Shown here: one piece after another, positions 46,720-56,818 of the stretch
Numbering within the stretch: position 1 is the stretch's first letter
Layout of the letters: every line of letters starts with the position of its first letter
Source: Chromohalobacter canadensis
Lineage (GTDB): Bacteria > Pseudomonadota > Gammaproteobacteria > Pseudomonadales > Halomonadaceae
Reading direction: 5' to 3'
DNA: 64,000 bases
NCBI RefSeq assembly: GCF_034479555.1
Contig: NZ_CP140151.1
Location: forward strand, 3,224,001-3,288,000
Made by a program: the position numbers and the translations under genes
The notes under the pieces: generated by a model
Databases searched by the model: none
The model's input: only the letters and a program-made list of their open reading frames with translations
What the model was told of the DNA's origin: nothing

Positions 46720-47810
46720 TAAAGCAGATGCGGCGGCATCGGCAAGGCGTCGTACAGGCTGCCGGGCAGCGGTTCACGCGGCGCCTTTTCTTCTGGCTCG
46801 ACGTTCAGTGCCACTGCTGCGCCATCGGGAATCAACACCGCGTCCGCTAGGCGCCGGTGATCGATATCGGTGTCGATATCGTGGCGTTTCAAGGTGGCAA
46901 CAAGCGCTTCATCGGCGTCGAGGACACGCTTGATCACCGGCGACCGACGGTCTTCCTCGAGTAACGGGAAGGACTGTACGTAGAGCGTCTTGTCGCGCCA
47001 GCCGAACTTGGTCGGCTCGCTGACCAGGTTCACTTGGGTGCCCACCGGGAGCTTGCCGAAGAGATGCTCCACGTCCTCCGGGAACATGCGAATGCAACCA
47101 TGCGTCACGCGCATGCCGACACCTTGCGGGCGATTGGTGCCATGGATCAGGTAGCCGGGAATGCCCAGCCGCATCTTGTACTTGCCCAACGGGTTGTCGG
47201 GGCCGGGCGGCACGACGTCGGGAAGTTCACGGCCGTCCTCGGCATGCTCTTCGATGATTGACTGGGGCGGATACCAGGGTGGGTTTGCCTGCTTTTCGGT
47301 AATCCGTGTCTCTCCCAATGGCGTCGACCAGTCCATGCGCCCGACGCTGATGGCGTAGGTTTCCACTCGTGCCGGCTCTCCCTCCTTTTGCTCGGGATAG
47401 TAATAGAGGCGCATTTCGGGGATGTTGACCACGACACCTTCGTAGTCGGCATCGGGAAGAATGAAGCGCGTGGGGACCGTGACCTTGGTGCCTTCGCCGG
47501 GGTACCAGACACTGACGCCGGGATTGGCGCGGCGCATCTCCTCATAGCCGATCCCATATTGGCGACCGATATCGAGCAGCGTGTCTTCCTTTTCGGCTTC
47601 GATGACGCGCGCTTCGCCGACGATATTGCTGTTTTCGTCGATCTCGAAGCGCGTGACACGTTGATCGTGGGGAGCCGCTTCGGTCTGCGGCAAGTTGGCC
47701 GCTTCGGGGTCGATCACGGGGCCTGGCGCGGGATCGGCCAGCGCCAGCGTGGAGAGAGAGAGCAACGGGGCCAGCAGTAAAGGCGATAGGCCACGAAAAG
47801 TAACCGGCAT
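46689..47810 (-). CDS. L,D-transpeptidase with LysM domain (ErfK/YbiS family)
   Basis: A 373-residue exported protein. The signal peptide ends ...LSTLALA near residue 26, a LysM-like peptidoglycan-binding segment covers about 72-115 (EKEDTLLDIGRQYGIGYEEMRRANPGVSVWYPGEGTKVTVP), and the YkuD domain follows with IHGTNRPQGVGMRVTHGCIRM, giving the canonical His and catalytic Cys. This is the ErfK/YbiS/YcfS class that attaches Braun-type lipoprotein to peptidoglycan, and the OprI-like lipoprotein gene lies close by. ATG 47810 is preferred; an in-frame ATG 18 codons earlier would spoil the signal peptide. Confidence 0.9.
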   Translation of the reverse strand: MPVTFRGLSPLLLAPLLSLSTLALADPAPGPVIDPEAANLPQTEAAPHDQRVTRFEIDENSNIVGEARVIEAEKEDTLLDIGRQYGIGYEEMRRANPGVSVWYPGEGTKVTVPTRFILPDADYEGVVVNIPEMRLYYYPEQKEGEPARVETYAISVGRMDWSTPLGETRITEKQANPPWYPPQSIIEEHAEDGRELPDVVPPGPDNPLGKYKMRLGIPGYLIHGTNRPQGVGMRVTHGCIRMFPEDVEHLFGKLPVGTQVNLVSEPTKFGWRDKTLYVQSFPLLEEDRRSPVIKRVLDADEALVATLKRHDIDTDIDHRRLADAVLIPDGAAVALNVEPEEKAPREPLPGSLYDALPMPPHLLYQSVEVLEST

Positions 47811-47942
47811 GGATATGGACTCTTTTTCATTCAGGCAAGTGGCGGACGCCACGGTTACCTGCATTCTGGCGTATTTTCATGCCGACACAAGCCTTCAGCG
47901 TGCTTGTGGCGCGCATCCGTGCGTTTGTACGAGCGGCTTGGA

Positions 47943-47964
47943 AGCACCCGCATGGGCGGGTGCT
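47943..47964 (-). terminator. stem-loop after mfd
   Basis: Perfect 9-bp stem AGCACCCGC / GCGGGTGCT with a 4-base loop, five bases downstream of the mfd stop. Confidence 0.65.
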
Positions 47965-47969
47965 GCCTG

Positions 47970-50900
47970 TTACGCTGCTTCTGTCTTGCGGTTGAGTTGT
48001 TCGAGTAACGCTTCGAGCAGAGAAAAGCGCCGTTCCTCGTCGCTCATGTCGCCTTCAAAGCGTAGCGTGTCCGCGCCGTCCAGCCGGTAGTGTGCTGGGT
48101 CCTTCTGAATCATCTGGACCAACGTCATGGGGTCGACGGCGGTGTGCGTGCCGAAAGTGAGGCGGCCACGCTCGGCACCGGCTTCAAGGCGCACGATGCC
48201 CAAGCGTTCGGCACGCTGGCGTAGCCGGGTCTGGCGGAAAAGCGTCTTGAGCGGCCCTGGTAGCAGCCCGAAACGGTCGATCATCTCGACCTGCAATTCC
48301 TTGAGCTCGGCTTCATCCTCGGCGTTGGCGATGCGCTTGTACATGATCAGGCGCTGCTGCACGTCAGGCAGGTAATCGCTGGGGATCAAGGACGGCAAGT
48401 TGAGGCTGATTTCCACGCCATCGTCCAGCGGAGACTCGATATTAGGCGTCTTGCCGCTTTTGATCGCCTTGACCGCGCGGTCAAGCATTTGCATGTAAAG
48501 GCTATAACCGACCGTTTCCATCTGCCCGCTTTGTTCATCGCCCAACAGTTCGCCGGCGCCGCGAATCTCCATGTCGTGACTGGCGAGGGTGAAGCCGGCT
48601 CCGAGATCCTCAGCCAGGCCGATCGCCTCGAGTCGCTTGAGCGCATCCTTGGTCATGGCCTTGGGCGGTGGCGTGAGGAGATAGGCATACGCCTGATGGT
48701 GGCTGCGACCGACACGCCCACGGAGCTGGTGCAACTGGGCGAGCCCGAACTTGTCGGCGCGTTCGATGATGATGGTGTTGGCGCTGGGCACGTCGATGCC
48801 GGTTTCGATGATCGTCGAGCACACCAGCACGTTGAAGCGCTTGTGATAAAAGTCCGACATCACGCGTTCCAGCGCACGCTCGGGTAGTTGGCCGTGGGCG
48901 ACGGCCACTCGCGCCTCGGGCACCAGCTCGGCAACGTGCTCGGCCGTGGTTTCTATCGTCTTGACTTCGTTGTGGAGGAAGTAGACCTGGCCGCCGCGCA
49001 GGATTTCGCGTAGCAGGGCTTCCTTCAGGACGCCTTCGTTGCGCTGCTGCACGAAAGTCTTGACCGATAGGCGGCGTGCCGGGGGCGTGGCGATGATCGA
49101 GAGGTCGCGAATACCGCTCATCGCCATGTTCAAGGTGCGTGGAATCGGCGTCGCTGTGAGCGTCAGGATGTCGATCTCGGCACGCAGCCCCTTGAGCTTT
49201 TCCTTCTGCGAGACGCCGAAGCGGTGCTCCTCGTCGATGATCAAAAGCCCCATGTTGGGCAGCGACATCGACTTGGACAGCAGCTTGTGGGTGCCGATGA
49301 CGATGTCGGCGCGCCCCTCGGTGATGCGGTCGAGCGATGCCTGCTGCCCCTTGCCGGCGGAGAAACGCGAGAGCAGCTCGATCTGGACTGCGGTATCCGC
49401 GAAGCGGTCGCGGAAATTGTCGTAGTGCTGCTGAGCCAGCAGGGTAGTGGGGACCAGCACCACCACTTGGCGACCGGAATGCACGGCGAGAAAGGCCGCG
49501 CGCATGGCGACCTCGGTCTTGCCGAAGCCCACGTCGCCGCAGACCACGCGATCCATCGGACGCGGCGCGGTCATGTCGCCGATGACCGCATCGATGGCAG
49601 CGTGTTGATCAGGGGTTTCCTCGAAGGGGAAGCTGGCCGTGAAGCGTGCGTATTCCTCACCGGGGGCGTCGCAGGCGAAGCCTTCGCGTGCCTCGCGTCG
49701 GGCATAGGTATCCAGCAGCTCGGCGGCAGTATCACGGACCTTCTCGGCCGCCTTGCGCTTGGCCTTGTCCCAGGTTTCCGAGCCGAGTTTATGCAGCGGC
49801 GCCAGTTCATCGGTGGCGCCGGCATAACGCGAGATAAGATGCAGGCTGTCCACTGGAACATAGAGCTTGGCGCCGCCGGCGTATTCCAGTGCCAGAAATT
49901 CTGCGGCTTGACCGCCGGCTTCAAGTGTCTCAAGCCCTTGGTAGCGGCCCACGCCGTGGCTCTGGTGGACCACCGGAGAGCCGGGACGCAATTCCGCGAG
50001 GTGGCGTACGGCGAGTTCGTTGTCATCGGTCACTCGGCCACGGCGACGTGCCTGGCGAACGACATCGCCGTACAGCTCGGTTTCGGTGATGACGCAGGTG
50101 GCGGGGCTGTCGAGCCATAGCCCTTCATCGAGGCCGCCCGCGCAAATCGCCAGCGGCGCACTGCCATCCAGGAAGTGTTGCCAGCCATCGGCCACGGCCA
50201 GAGGGCGCCCCAAGGGGGCGAGGGTTTCTTCCAGTGCTTCGCGGCGCCCGCTCGACTCGGCGACCAGCAAGACGCGTGGAGCGTCGGGCGCACCGAGAAA
50301 TGCCTCCAGTTTGGCGAGGGGGTGATGACCACGTGCGTGAATGGCTACATCCGGGAGGGGATGCGTAGCCGGTAGCTTGGCATGAGGATGCGGTTCGTCG
50401 TCGTCGACCAATGCCACGCGCGGGTGCTGCTTGATGGAGGCGAATACCTCGGGCACGGGCACGAAGGCATGTGCCGGTGGTAGCAAGGGCCGCGTGGGGT
50501 CGACGCCAAGATTGTCGTAGCGACTCTCGATGGCGCTCCAGTGATGTTCGGCCGCGTCGTGGACACCGGGCATCAGCGCAATGCGCGTATGCGCATTCAG
50601 ATGCTCGAACAGGCTTGCGGTTTCCTCGAAGAAAAGTGGCAGGTACTGCTCCAACCCGGGAGATGGAATGCCCTTGAGCGCGTCGTTGTACAGCGGGCAT
50701 TGGCGCGGGTCGACATCGAACAATGTCTCGAATCCCTCGCGGAAGCAGGCGATTGCCGAGCGCGACAGCGAATATTCGTGTGCCGGCAGCAACTCTACGC
50801 GTTCGACCTTATCCAGGGAGCGCTGAGAGTCAGGATTGAAATGCCGCAACGTATCGACTTCGTCATCGAAAAGATCGATGCGCAGGGGATGTTCGCTGCC

Positions 50901-51434
50901 CATCGGATAAAGGTCGATCAATGCGCCACGCAGCGCGTATTCACCGGGTTCGTACACGGTCTCCACGGCACGGTAGCCCGCTCGCGAGAGGCGTTCCCGA
51001 AAGCCTTCCCGGTCGAGTTGCATGCCGGTGTGCAATGTGAGGACACGACCGGCGATGTAATCGGTGGGTGGCAGGCGTTGCATCAGGGTGTTGATGGGCA
51101 CCACGACGATGCCGCGCGTCCCTTCTTGCAGCTGACGCAGCGTCTTTAGACGTGTCGAGACGATGTCCTGGTGCGGAGAAAAGCTATCGTAGGGCAACGT
51201 CTCCCAGTCTGGGAACGACAAGATGGGATGATCGGCGAAGAATTGCAGCGCGCCTTCGAGCCGTTGAGCGCTGGAGGTATCGGGGGTCACAACCATCAGC
51301 GGAGCATCGTCGGCGAGGCGCGCCAGCGCCAGGGCGCTAGCGGCTGCATGTGGGCGTTGCCAGTAGACAGTGTCACGCAAGCCCTGAGGATGCGGTGGAT
51401 CGAGCGGTGAAAAATACGACATGATGCGCTTCAT
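47970..51434 (-). CDS. mfd: transcription-repair coupling factor
   Basis: A 1154-residue SF2 translocase that removes RNA polymerase stalled at lesions and recruits UvrA. The N-terminal UvrB-homology module has the PDWETLPYDSFSPHQDIVSTRLKTL segment; the RNA polymerase-interacting domain follows (PGSPVVHQSHGVGRYQGLETL, about 485-550); the helicase motor has Walker A GDVGFGKTEVA near 638 and the DEEH box near 733; the C-terminal TRCF domain (IPSDYLPDVQQRLIMYKRIANAEDE) is complete. The start may instead be the ATG four codons downstream (51422). mfd next to gap and nqr matches Pseudomonas. Confidence 0.96.
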   Translation of the reverse strand: MKRIMSYFSPLDPPHPQGLRDTVYWQRPHAAASALALARLADDAPLMVVTPDTSSAQRLEGALQFFADHPILSFPDWETLPYDSFSPHQDIVSTRLKTLRQLQEGTRGIVVVPINTLMQRLPPTDYIAGRVLTLHTGMQLDREGFRERLSRAGYRAVETVYEPGEYALRGALIDLYPMGSEHPLRIDLFDDEVDTLRHFNPDSQRSLDKVERVELLPAHEYSLSRSAIACFREGFETLFDVDPRQCPLYNDALKGIPSPGLEQYLPLFFEETASLFEHLNAHTRIALMPGVHDAAEHHWSAIESRYDNLGVDPTRPLLPPAHAFVPVPEVFASIKQHPRVALVDDDEPHPHAKLPATHPLPDVAIHARGHHPLAKLEAFLGAPDAPRVLLVAESSGRREALEETLAPLGRPLAVADGWQHFLDGSAPLAICAGGLDEGLWLDSPATCVITETELYGDVVRQARRRGRVTDDNELAVRHLAELRPGSPVVHQSHGVGRYQGLETLEAGGQAAEFLALEYAGGAKLYVPVDSLHLISRYAGATDELAPLHKLGSETWDKAKRKAAEKVRDTAAELLDTYARREAREGFACDAPGEEYARFTASFPFEETPDQHAAIDAVIGDMTAPRPMDRVVCGDVGFGKTEVAMRAAFLAVHSGRQVVVLVPTTLLAQQHYDNFRDRFADTAVQIELLSRFSAGKGQQASLDRITEGRADIVIGTHKLLSKSMSLPNMGLLIIDEEHRFGVSQKEKLKGLRAEIDILTLTATPIPRTLNMAMSGIRDLSIIATPPARRLSVKTFVQQRNEGVLKEALLREILRGGQVYFLHNEVKTIETTAEHVAELVPEARVAVAHGQLPERALERVMSDFYHKRFNVLVCSTIIETGIDVPSANTIIIERADKFGLAQLHQLRGRVGRSHHQAYAYLLTPPPKAMTKDALKRLEAIGLAEDLGAGFTLASHDMEIRGAGELLGDEQSGQMETVGYSLYMQMLDRAVKAIKSGKTPNIESPLDDGVEISLNLPSLIPSDYLPDVQQRLIMYKRIANAEDEAELKELQVEMIDRFGLLPGPLKTLFRQTRLRQRAERLGIVRLEAGAERGRLTFGTHTAVDPMTLVQMIQKDPAHYRLDGADTLRFEGDMSDEERRFSLLEALLEQLNRKTEAA

Positions 51435-51587
51435 TTTTTAGGTCGAGACGATGATAGCAGGCAAAACAAGGGTTGGGGGTGATACACGGGGATTTAAAGC
51501 CAGGTCCGGCACCGGTCTTGTAGTCGAAAATGGCTGCATAAATCGACGTTCAATGCCTGTTTTTCGCCCTGTAGTCAAGGGCCTATT

Positions 51588-51606
51588 GGTGTAGTGAAAT
51601 TACACC
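51588..51606. promoter_or_regulatory. HexR-like operator upstream of gap
   Basis: A perfect 6-7-6 inverted repeat GGTGTA-N7-TACACC; the inner 15 bases TGTAGTGAAATTACA match 14 of 15 positions of the HexR consensus TGTARTWWWATTACA. It lies about 90 bases before the likely gap start. Confidence 0.7.
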
Positions 51607-51695
51607 GCATGCGACCAAGCAAGCATTGCTTAGGGTGTGAATGGCTACGGATAATGCATTCGATTTCGTTCCCTGCTGCCGTGACGAGGCCCGCC

Positions 51696-53150
51696 GTGAG
51701 TCAAGAAAAGCTCGATACCTATTTTCAGGATTGGCAAGAAAACGAAGCATTGGCTGAGGAAATGATCCCACTGCTGGGACGCCTCTACCGCAAGTACAAT
51801 GTTGTGCCATCTCTATACGGGCGTTCGTTGATCAATCGCTCGGTCATTCGCATTCTCAAGAACCATCGCTACGTCAAGAAGGTCGAGGGTGTCGAGCTCT
51901 CGGTGCGTGATACGTTGCCGATGGTCAAGGCCATGACCGAGCTCGAACTAGGGCCGGCGCACATCGATATAGGCAAGCTGGGGGTGGCCTTCAAGCGCTC
52001 CGAGCAAGACGACATCAGGGCCTTCCTCGAAACGGAGCTGGCCGATATCGTGGGGCGTCATGCCGATACCGGTATGGGCGGCGAGCCCAAGGATGTGGTG
52101 CTTTACGGCTTCGGGCGCATCGGTCGTTTGCTGGCGCGTATCCTGATCGAGAAGGCGGGCGGCGGCAACTTGTTGCGGCTACGTGCCATCGTGGTGCGTG
52201 GCGGCGGCGATGACCTCGAGAAGCGTGCCAGCCTGTTACGTCGTGACAGCGTGCACGGGCCGTTCGCCGGCACGATCCGCGTCGATCATGAGAATGAGGC
52301 GATCATCGCCAACGGCAATTACATCCAGATCATCCATGCCGACTCGCCCCAGGACATCGATTATACCGCGTACGGGATCGACAATGCCCTGGTGGTCGAC
52401 AACACCGGCAAGTGGCGAGACGAGGAAGGTCTGTCCCAGCATCTGGCGTCCAAGGGGGCGGCGAAGGTGCTGCTGACCGCCCCTGGCAAGGGCGACGTCA
52501 AGAATATCGTGCACGGCATCAACCACGATGATATTGCCGACGACGACCGCGTGATTTCGGCGGCGTCGTGTACTACCAATGCGATCGTGCCCATCCTCAA
52601 GGCAGTCAACGATGAGTTTGGTATCGTGCATGGCCATGTCGAGACGGTGCATGCCTACACCAATGACCAGAACCTGATCGACAACTACCACAAGGGCGAC
52701 CGTCGGGGACGCAGTGCCGCGCTGAACATGGTGTTGACCGAAACCGGCGCCGCCAAGGCCGTGGCCAAGGCGCTGCCCGAACTGTCAGGCAAGCTCTCCG
52801 GGAATGCCATTCGTGTGCCCACGCCCGATGTTTCCATGGCCATTCTCAACCTGACGCTTGATAAGGCCACCGACCGCGAGGCGCTGAACGAGTACCTGCG
52901 CGATATGGCCTTGCATTCACGCATGCAAAAGCAGATCGATTACGTCGACTCGCCGGAGGTGGTGTCGTCCGATTTCGTGGGCAATCGCCATGCCGGGATC
53001 ATCGATGCTCAGGCGACGATCGCCGATGATCGTCAAGTTGTGCTCTATGCGTGGTATGACAACGAATTCGGGTATAGCTGTCAGGTCGTGCGTATTCTGC
53101 AGCACATGTCCAACGTGCGTTTTGTGTACTTGCCGCGCGAGACGCGCTGA
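51696..53150 (+). CDS. gap: glyceraldehyde-3-phosphate dehydrogenase, N-terminally extended type
   Basis: A 484-residue GAPDH. About 130 residues precede the Rossmann fold (VVLYGFGRIGRLLARIL), a helical extension (FQDWQENEALAEEMIPLLGRLYRKYNVV...) also present in the Pseudomonas PA3001-type enzyme encoded between mfd and nqrA. The catalytic Cys292 is in SAASCTTNAIVPIL, with TNDQNLIDNYHKGDRRGRSAALN and WYDNEFGYSCQVVRIL completing the fold. GTG at 51696 matches the homologues; an ATG at 51654 is an alternative. Glycolytic or gluconeogenic direction cannot be told. The HexR-like palindrome upstream suggests control by the Entner-Doudoroff intermediate KDPG. Confidence 0.9.
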   Translation: MSQEKLDTYFQDWQENEALAEEMIPLLGRLYRKYNVVPSLYGRSLINRSVIRILKNHRYVKKVEGVELSVRDTLPMVKAMTELELGPAHIDIGKLGVAFKRSEQDDIRAFLETELADIVGRHADTGMGGEPKDVVLYGFGRIGRLLARILIEKAGGGNLLRLRAIVVRGGGDDLEKRASLLRRDSVHGPFAGTIRVDHENEAIIANGNYIQIIHADSPQDIDYTAYGIDNALVVDNTGKWRDEEGLSQHLASKGAAKVLLTAPGKGDVKNIVHGINHDDIADDDRVISAASCTTNAIVPILKAVNDEFGIVHGHVETVHAYTNDQNLIDNYHKGDRRGRSAALNMVLTETGAAKAVAKALPELSGKLSGNAIRVPTPDVSMAILNLTLDKATDREALNEYLRDMALHSRMQKQIDYVDSPEVVSSDFVGNRHAGIIDAQATIADDRQVVLYAWYDNEFGYSCQVVRILQHMSNVRFVYLPRETR

Positions 53151-53171
53151 GTTTCCTCGCCTCCATCTCTT

Positions 53172-53190
53172 GCGCCCCGTTCCGGGGCGC
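53172..53190 (+). terminator. stem-loop after gap
   Basis: Perfect 8-bp stem GCGCCCCG / CGGGGCGC with a TTC loop, then TGTGTTT. Confidence 0.7.
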
Positions 53191-53239
53191 TGTGTTTCCC
53201 GTCTGCACTATCGTAAGCCTCATACTTCCTAAGGTTATG

Positions 53240-53268
53240 TAGTCATTCGGGACTTGTCTCTCTATAAT
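53240..53268 (+). promoter_or_regulatory. sigma70-type promoter for the nqr operon
   Basis: A consensus TATAAT -10 (53263-53268) lies 17 bases after TAGTCA (53240-53245), which keeps four of six -35 positions. Confidence 0.55.
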
Positions 53269-53455
53269 GGTGCCCGATTTTGGGGACGGCCCTTGGCCAT
53301 GGGCCGAAAGAAGCAATCGTCTGATAAGAAAAGAATCCGACTCCCGTGAAGATTGCCCGCGCTATTCAGCATTCTTGAGAGACGCGTGGCAAGCGCGTGG
53401 ACGTTCATGGACCCCTTTCCTTTCGAAACATCAGATCCGACAACTGGGCGAGACT

Positions 53456-54805
53456 ATGATCGAAGTCAAACGAGGCCTGGATCTCCCCATCGCCGGGTCG
53501 CCGGAGCAGCGCATACACGATGCGCCGCCCGTGCGGCACGTGGCGATCCTCGGTCCCGACTACGTGGGCATGAAGCCGACGATGGAGGTCCGAGAGGGGG
53601 ACAAGGTAAAACTGGGCCAGCTGCTGTTCACCGACAAGAAGATCCCGGGTGTACGGTTCACGGCACCAGGCGCAGGCGAGGTGGTGGCTATCAACCGTGG
53701 CGAGAAGCGACGCCTGCTGTCGGTCGTCATCAAGCTCGATGATCACGAAGAGGCCGTACCCTTTACGGCGCATGGTGCTGACGCGCTGGATCGGTTGGAG
53801 CGCCAGACGGTCGTCGATCAGTTGGTCGAGTCAGGGCTCTGGACCGCATTCAGGACTCGCCCTTATTCCCGCACGCCCGCACCCGATGCCATCCCCGCCG
53901 ATATTTTCGTTACCGCCATCGATACGCATCCTCTTTCTGCCGACCCCAGTGTAGTGATCGGTGAGGACGCCGCTGCGTTCGAGCAGGGGCTCAAGGTGCT
54001 TAAGCATCTCACGCCGGGCCAAGTGTTCGTATGCCATGGTCAAGGTGCCGAACTGCCGGGTCGCGAGCTCGAAGGCGTGCGTTTCGAGGCTTTTGCCGGC
54101 CGGCACCCTGCCGGGCTGGCGGGCACCCACATCCATTATCTCTCGCCAGTGAGTCTTGCGCGTCAGGTATGGCATCTTGGCTATCAGGATGTCATCGCCT
54201 TCGGCAAGATGTTTGCCGAAGGGCGCCTCGATACACAGCGCGTAGTGGCCGTCGGTGGTCCGCGCGCCAAGCAACCGCGTTTGCTGCGGACGCGTCTCGG
54301 AGCGAGCAGCAATGAAGTGCTGGACGGCGAGGTCGAGTCGCCCGATGACACACGCGTGATTTCCGGCTCGGTCTTCGGTGGCGAGATTGCCGAAGGCTCG
54401 CGGCGCTTCCTGGGCCGCTTCCATCGACAGTTCACGCTGCTCGAAGAGGGCAATAAGCGTGCCTTCCTGGGCTGGTTGTCACTCGGGTTGCGGCGTCATT
54501 CGGTGATGGGCATCTATGTTTCTCAGTTTCTGGGGCTCAATCAGTATTCGCCGAATACCTCCACCAACGGTTCCGAACGCGCCATGGTGCCGGTGGGCGC
54601 CTACGAGCGCGTGATGCCGCTGGATATCATGCCGACGCAGCTGCTGCGCTCATTGATCGTGGGCGACATCGAGAGCTCGATGGAACTCGGCTGTCTGGAG
54701 CTGGATGAAGAAGATCTCGCGCTTTGTACCTACGTTTGCCCCGGCAAGTACGAGTACGGCCCCATCCTGCGTGATAACCTCACCATGATCGAGAAAGAGG
54801 TCTGA
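53456..54805 (+). CDS. nqrA: Na+-translocating NADH:quinone reductase subunit A
   Basis: A 449-residue peripheral subunit of the Na+-NQR complex on the cytoplasmic side; it contributes to the quinone site. Signature start [16 protein letters not shown], then [49 protein letters not shown], a lipoyl-like barrel, and C-terminal [38 protein letters not shown] with two conserved cysteines. First gene of nqrABCDEF-apbE-nqrM; nqrB starts two bases after its stop. Confidence 0.97.
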   Translation: MIEVKRGLDLPIAGSPEQRIHDAPPVRHVAILGPDYVGMKPTMEVREGDKVKLGQLLFTDKKIPGVRFTAPGAGEVVAINRGEKRRLLSVVIKLDDHEEAVPFTAHGADALDRLERQTVVDQLVESGLWTAFRTRPYSRTPAPDAIPADIFVTAIDTHPLSADPSVVIGEDAAAFEQGLKVLKHLTPGQVFVCHGQGAELPGRELEGVRFEAFAGRHPAGLAGTHIHYLSPVSLARQVWHLGYQDVIAFGKMFAEGRLDTQRVVAVGGPRAKQPRLLRTRLGASSNEVLDGEVESPDDTRVISGSVFGGEIAEGSRRFLGRFHRQFTLLEEGNKRAFLGWLSLGLRRHSVMGIYVSQFLGLNQYSPNTSTNGSERAMVPVGAYERVMPLDIMPTQLLRSLIVGDIESSMELGCLELDEEDLALCTYVCPGKYEYGPILRDNLTMIEKEV

Positions 54806-54807
54806 CG

Positions 54808-56043
54808 ATGGGAATTCGTAATACGCTCGACAAGCTCGAGCCGCATTTTCACCAGGGTGGTAAATACGAGAAGTTCTACGCGCTGTACGAAGCGGTCGAT
54901 ACGATCTTCTATACGCCCCCGGATGTGACCAAAAGCACGGCCCACGTGCGTGATGGCATCGACCTCAAGCGCATCATGATCACGGTGTGGCTGTGTACCT
55001 TCCCAGCGATGTTCTTCGGCATGTACAACGCCGGCCTGCAGGCCAACATGGCGATCGGTGACGGCTTCGGCGCGCTGAGTGGATGGCGTGAAGCCATCAC
55101 CATGGCGCTGGCGGGTAGCCACGATCCCGGCAGCATCTGGGCCAACTTCGTGCTCGGCGCCACTTACTTCCTGCCTATCTATCTGGTGACATTCGCCGTC
55201 GGCGGGTTCTGGGAAGTGCTGTTCGCCGTCAAGCGCGGACATGAGGTCAACGAAGGCTTCTTCGTCACTTCCGTGCTTTATGCGCTGATCCTGCCGGCGA
55301 CTATTCCGTTGTGGCAGGTAGCCTTGGGGATTACTTTCGGGGTCGTGATCGGCAAGGAAATCTTTGGCGGCACCGGCAAGAACTTCCTGAACCCGGCACT
55401 GACCGGTCGCGCTTTCTTGTATTTCGCCTATCCGGCGCAGATCTCCGGCGATAGCGTATGGGTCCCTGCCGACGGTTATACCGGCGCCACTGCGCTCTCT
55501 ACGGCAGCACAGAACGGCATGGGGGCCGTGCAGCAAGCGTACAGCTGGTGGGACGCTTTCCTGGGCTTCATCCCCGGCTCGGTGGGGGAAACGTCGACAT
55601 TGGCGATCCTCATCGGCGCGGTGGTCTTGCTGATCACGCGTATCGCCTCGTGGCGTATCATGCTGGGCGTGTTCGTGGGCATGGCATTGACTGCAATGCT
55701 GTTCACCTCGATTGGCTCTGACAGCAACCCGATGTTCGGCATGCCGTGGTACTGGCATTTCGTGCTCGGCGGCTTCGCCTTCGGGATGGTGTTCATGGCT
55801 ACCGACCCGGTATCGGCATCGATGACGGACCGTGGCAAGTTGCTGTTCGGTCTCTTGATCGGGGTGATGACGGTCTTGATTCGCGTGGTCAATCCTGCGT
55901 TTCCTGAGGGCATCATGCTGGCGATCCTGTTCGCCAACCTGTTCGCGCCGATGATCGATCACTTCTTCGTGCAGGCCAATATCAAGCGCCGCCAGAAGCG
56001 TGATGCCGCGTATTCCACCGCGACAACCGAGGAGACCGCGTGA
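54808..56043 (+). CDS. nqrB: Na+-translocating NADH:quinone reductase subunit B
   Basis: A 411-residue integral membrane subunit with about ten hydrophobic segments that carries covalent FMN and part of the Na+ path. The flavinylation motif DGYTGATAL places FMN on Thr228. A riboflavin-binding role is known for the family. N-terminal [29 protein letters not shown] is typical. The stop overlaps the nqrC start (TGATG). ApbE, encoded downstream, should attach the FMN. Confidence 0.97.
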   Translation: MGIRNTLDKLEPHFHQGGKYEKFYALYEAVDTIFYTPPDVTKSTAHVRDGIDLKRIMITVWLCTFPAMFFGMYNAGLQANMAIGDGFGALSGWREAITMALAGSHDPGSIWANFVLGATYFLPIYLVTFAVGGFWEVLFAVKRGHEVNEGFFVTSVLYALILPATIPLWQVALGITFGVVIGKEIFGGTGKNFLNPALTGRAFLYFAYPAQISGDSVWVPADGYTGATALSTAAQNGMGAVQQAYSWWDAFLGFIPGSVGETSTLAILIGAVVLLITRIASWRIMLGVFVGMALTAMLFTSIGSDSNPMFGMPWYWHFVLGGFAFGMVFMATDPVSASMTDRGKLLFGLLIGVMTVLIRVVNPAFPEGIMLAILFANLFAPMIDHFFVQANIKRRQKRDAAYSTATTEETA

Positions 56044-56816
56044 TGGCCAGTAATAATTCCATCAAGAAGACGCTGACGGTCGCACTCGCGCTCTGCATCG
56101 TGTGCTCGGTGGTGGTATCGACCGCCGCCGTGGTCTTGCAGCCTACTCAGCAGAAGAACCAGGAGCTCGATCGCAAGAGCAACATCCTGCAGGTGGCTAA
56201 TCTCTACGAGCCGGGGATGGACGTCGACGATGCGTTCGATGAGCTGATTACCTCGCGTGTGATCAAGCTTGAAACCGGCGAGTACAGTGATCGTTTCGAT
56301 CCGCAAAGCTACGATCAGTTCGATGCCGCCAGAGATCCTGCGACATCACGCACCCTGTCCGGTGAAGAGGACAGTGCGGGCATCGGACGCGAAGAGATGT
56401 ACTCGACGGTTTATCTGGTGGGTGACGATCCCGATGACCCCGAGCAGATCATTCTGCCGATTCGCGGACAGGGCCTGTGGGGGCTGATGCGTGGCTTCTT
56501 CGCCATTGAAGGCGATGGCAATACCATTATCGGGTTGTCCTACTATTCTCACTCCGAAACACCGGGGCTCGGCGGCGAGGTCGACAATCCTCGTTGGAAA
56601 TCGAAGTGGAAAGGCAAGGAAATTTATGCAGAAGATGGCATGAGCCCCGATATCTCCCTGGTCAAGGGCGGCGCCGACAATGAGTATGAAGTCGATGCCT
56701 TGTCGGGTGCGACGCTGACGAGCCGCGGCGTTACCAACATGCTGCATTTCTGGCTGAGCGAGAGTGGCTTCGGCCCATATCTCGCCCGCTTCCACGGCAA
56801 TTCCGAAGGAGCGTGA
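56043..56816 (+). CDS. nqrC: Na+-translocating NADH:quinone reductase subunit C
   Basis: A 257-residue subunit with one N-terminal membrane segment (residues 9-33) and a periplasmic FMN domain. The flavinylation motif [13 protein letters not shown] gives FMN on Thr224. ATG at 56043 overlaps nqrB by one base. nqrD begins two bases after the stop. Confidence 0.97.
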   Translation: MASNNSIKKTLTVALALCIVCSVVVSTAAVVLQPTQQKNQELDRKSNILQVANLYEPGMDVDDAFDELITSRVIKLETGEYSDRFDPQSYDQFDAARDPATSRTLSGEEDSAGIGREEMYSTVYLVGDDPDDPEQIILPIRGQGLWGLMRGFFAIEGDGNTIIGLSYYSHSETPGLGGEVDNPRWKSKWKGKEIYAEDGMSPDISLVKGGADNEYEVDALSGATLTSRGVTNMLHFWLSESGFGPYLARFHGNSEGA

Positions 56817-56818
56817 AC

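Larger units (their letters stand above)
53151..53455 (+). other. gap-nqrA intergenic region with long nqr leader
   Basis: About 305 bases. It contains the gap stem-loop, a promoter with TATAAT at 53263-53268, and an untranslated leader of some 180 bases with a CGGCCC-N8-GGGCCG hairpin at 53287-53306. The open frame through the leader is continuous with nqrA, but NqrA homologues start at the ATG at 53456. Confidence 0.6.

Noticed and set aside
53267..53455. 63-codon N-terminal extension of NqrA
   Set aside because: NqrA homologues start at [15 protein letters not shown] sequence; the upstream part looks like leader and begins at the -10 element.
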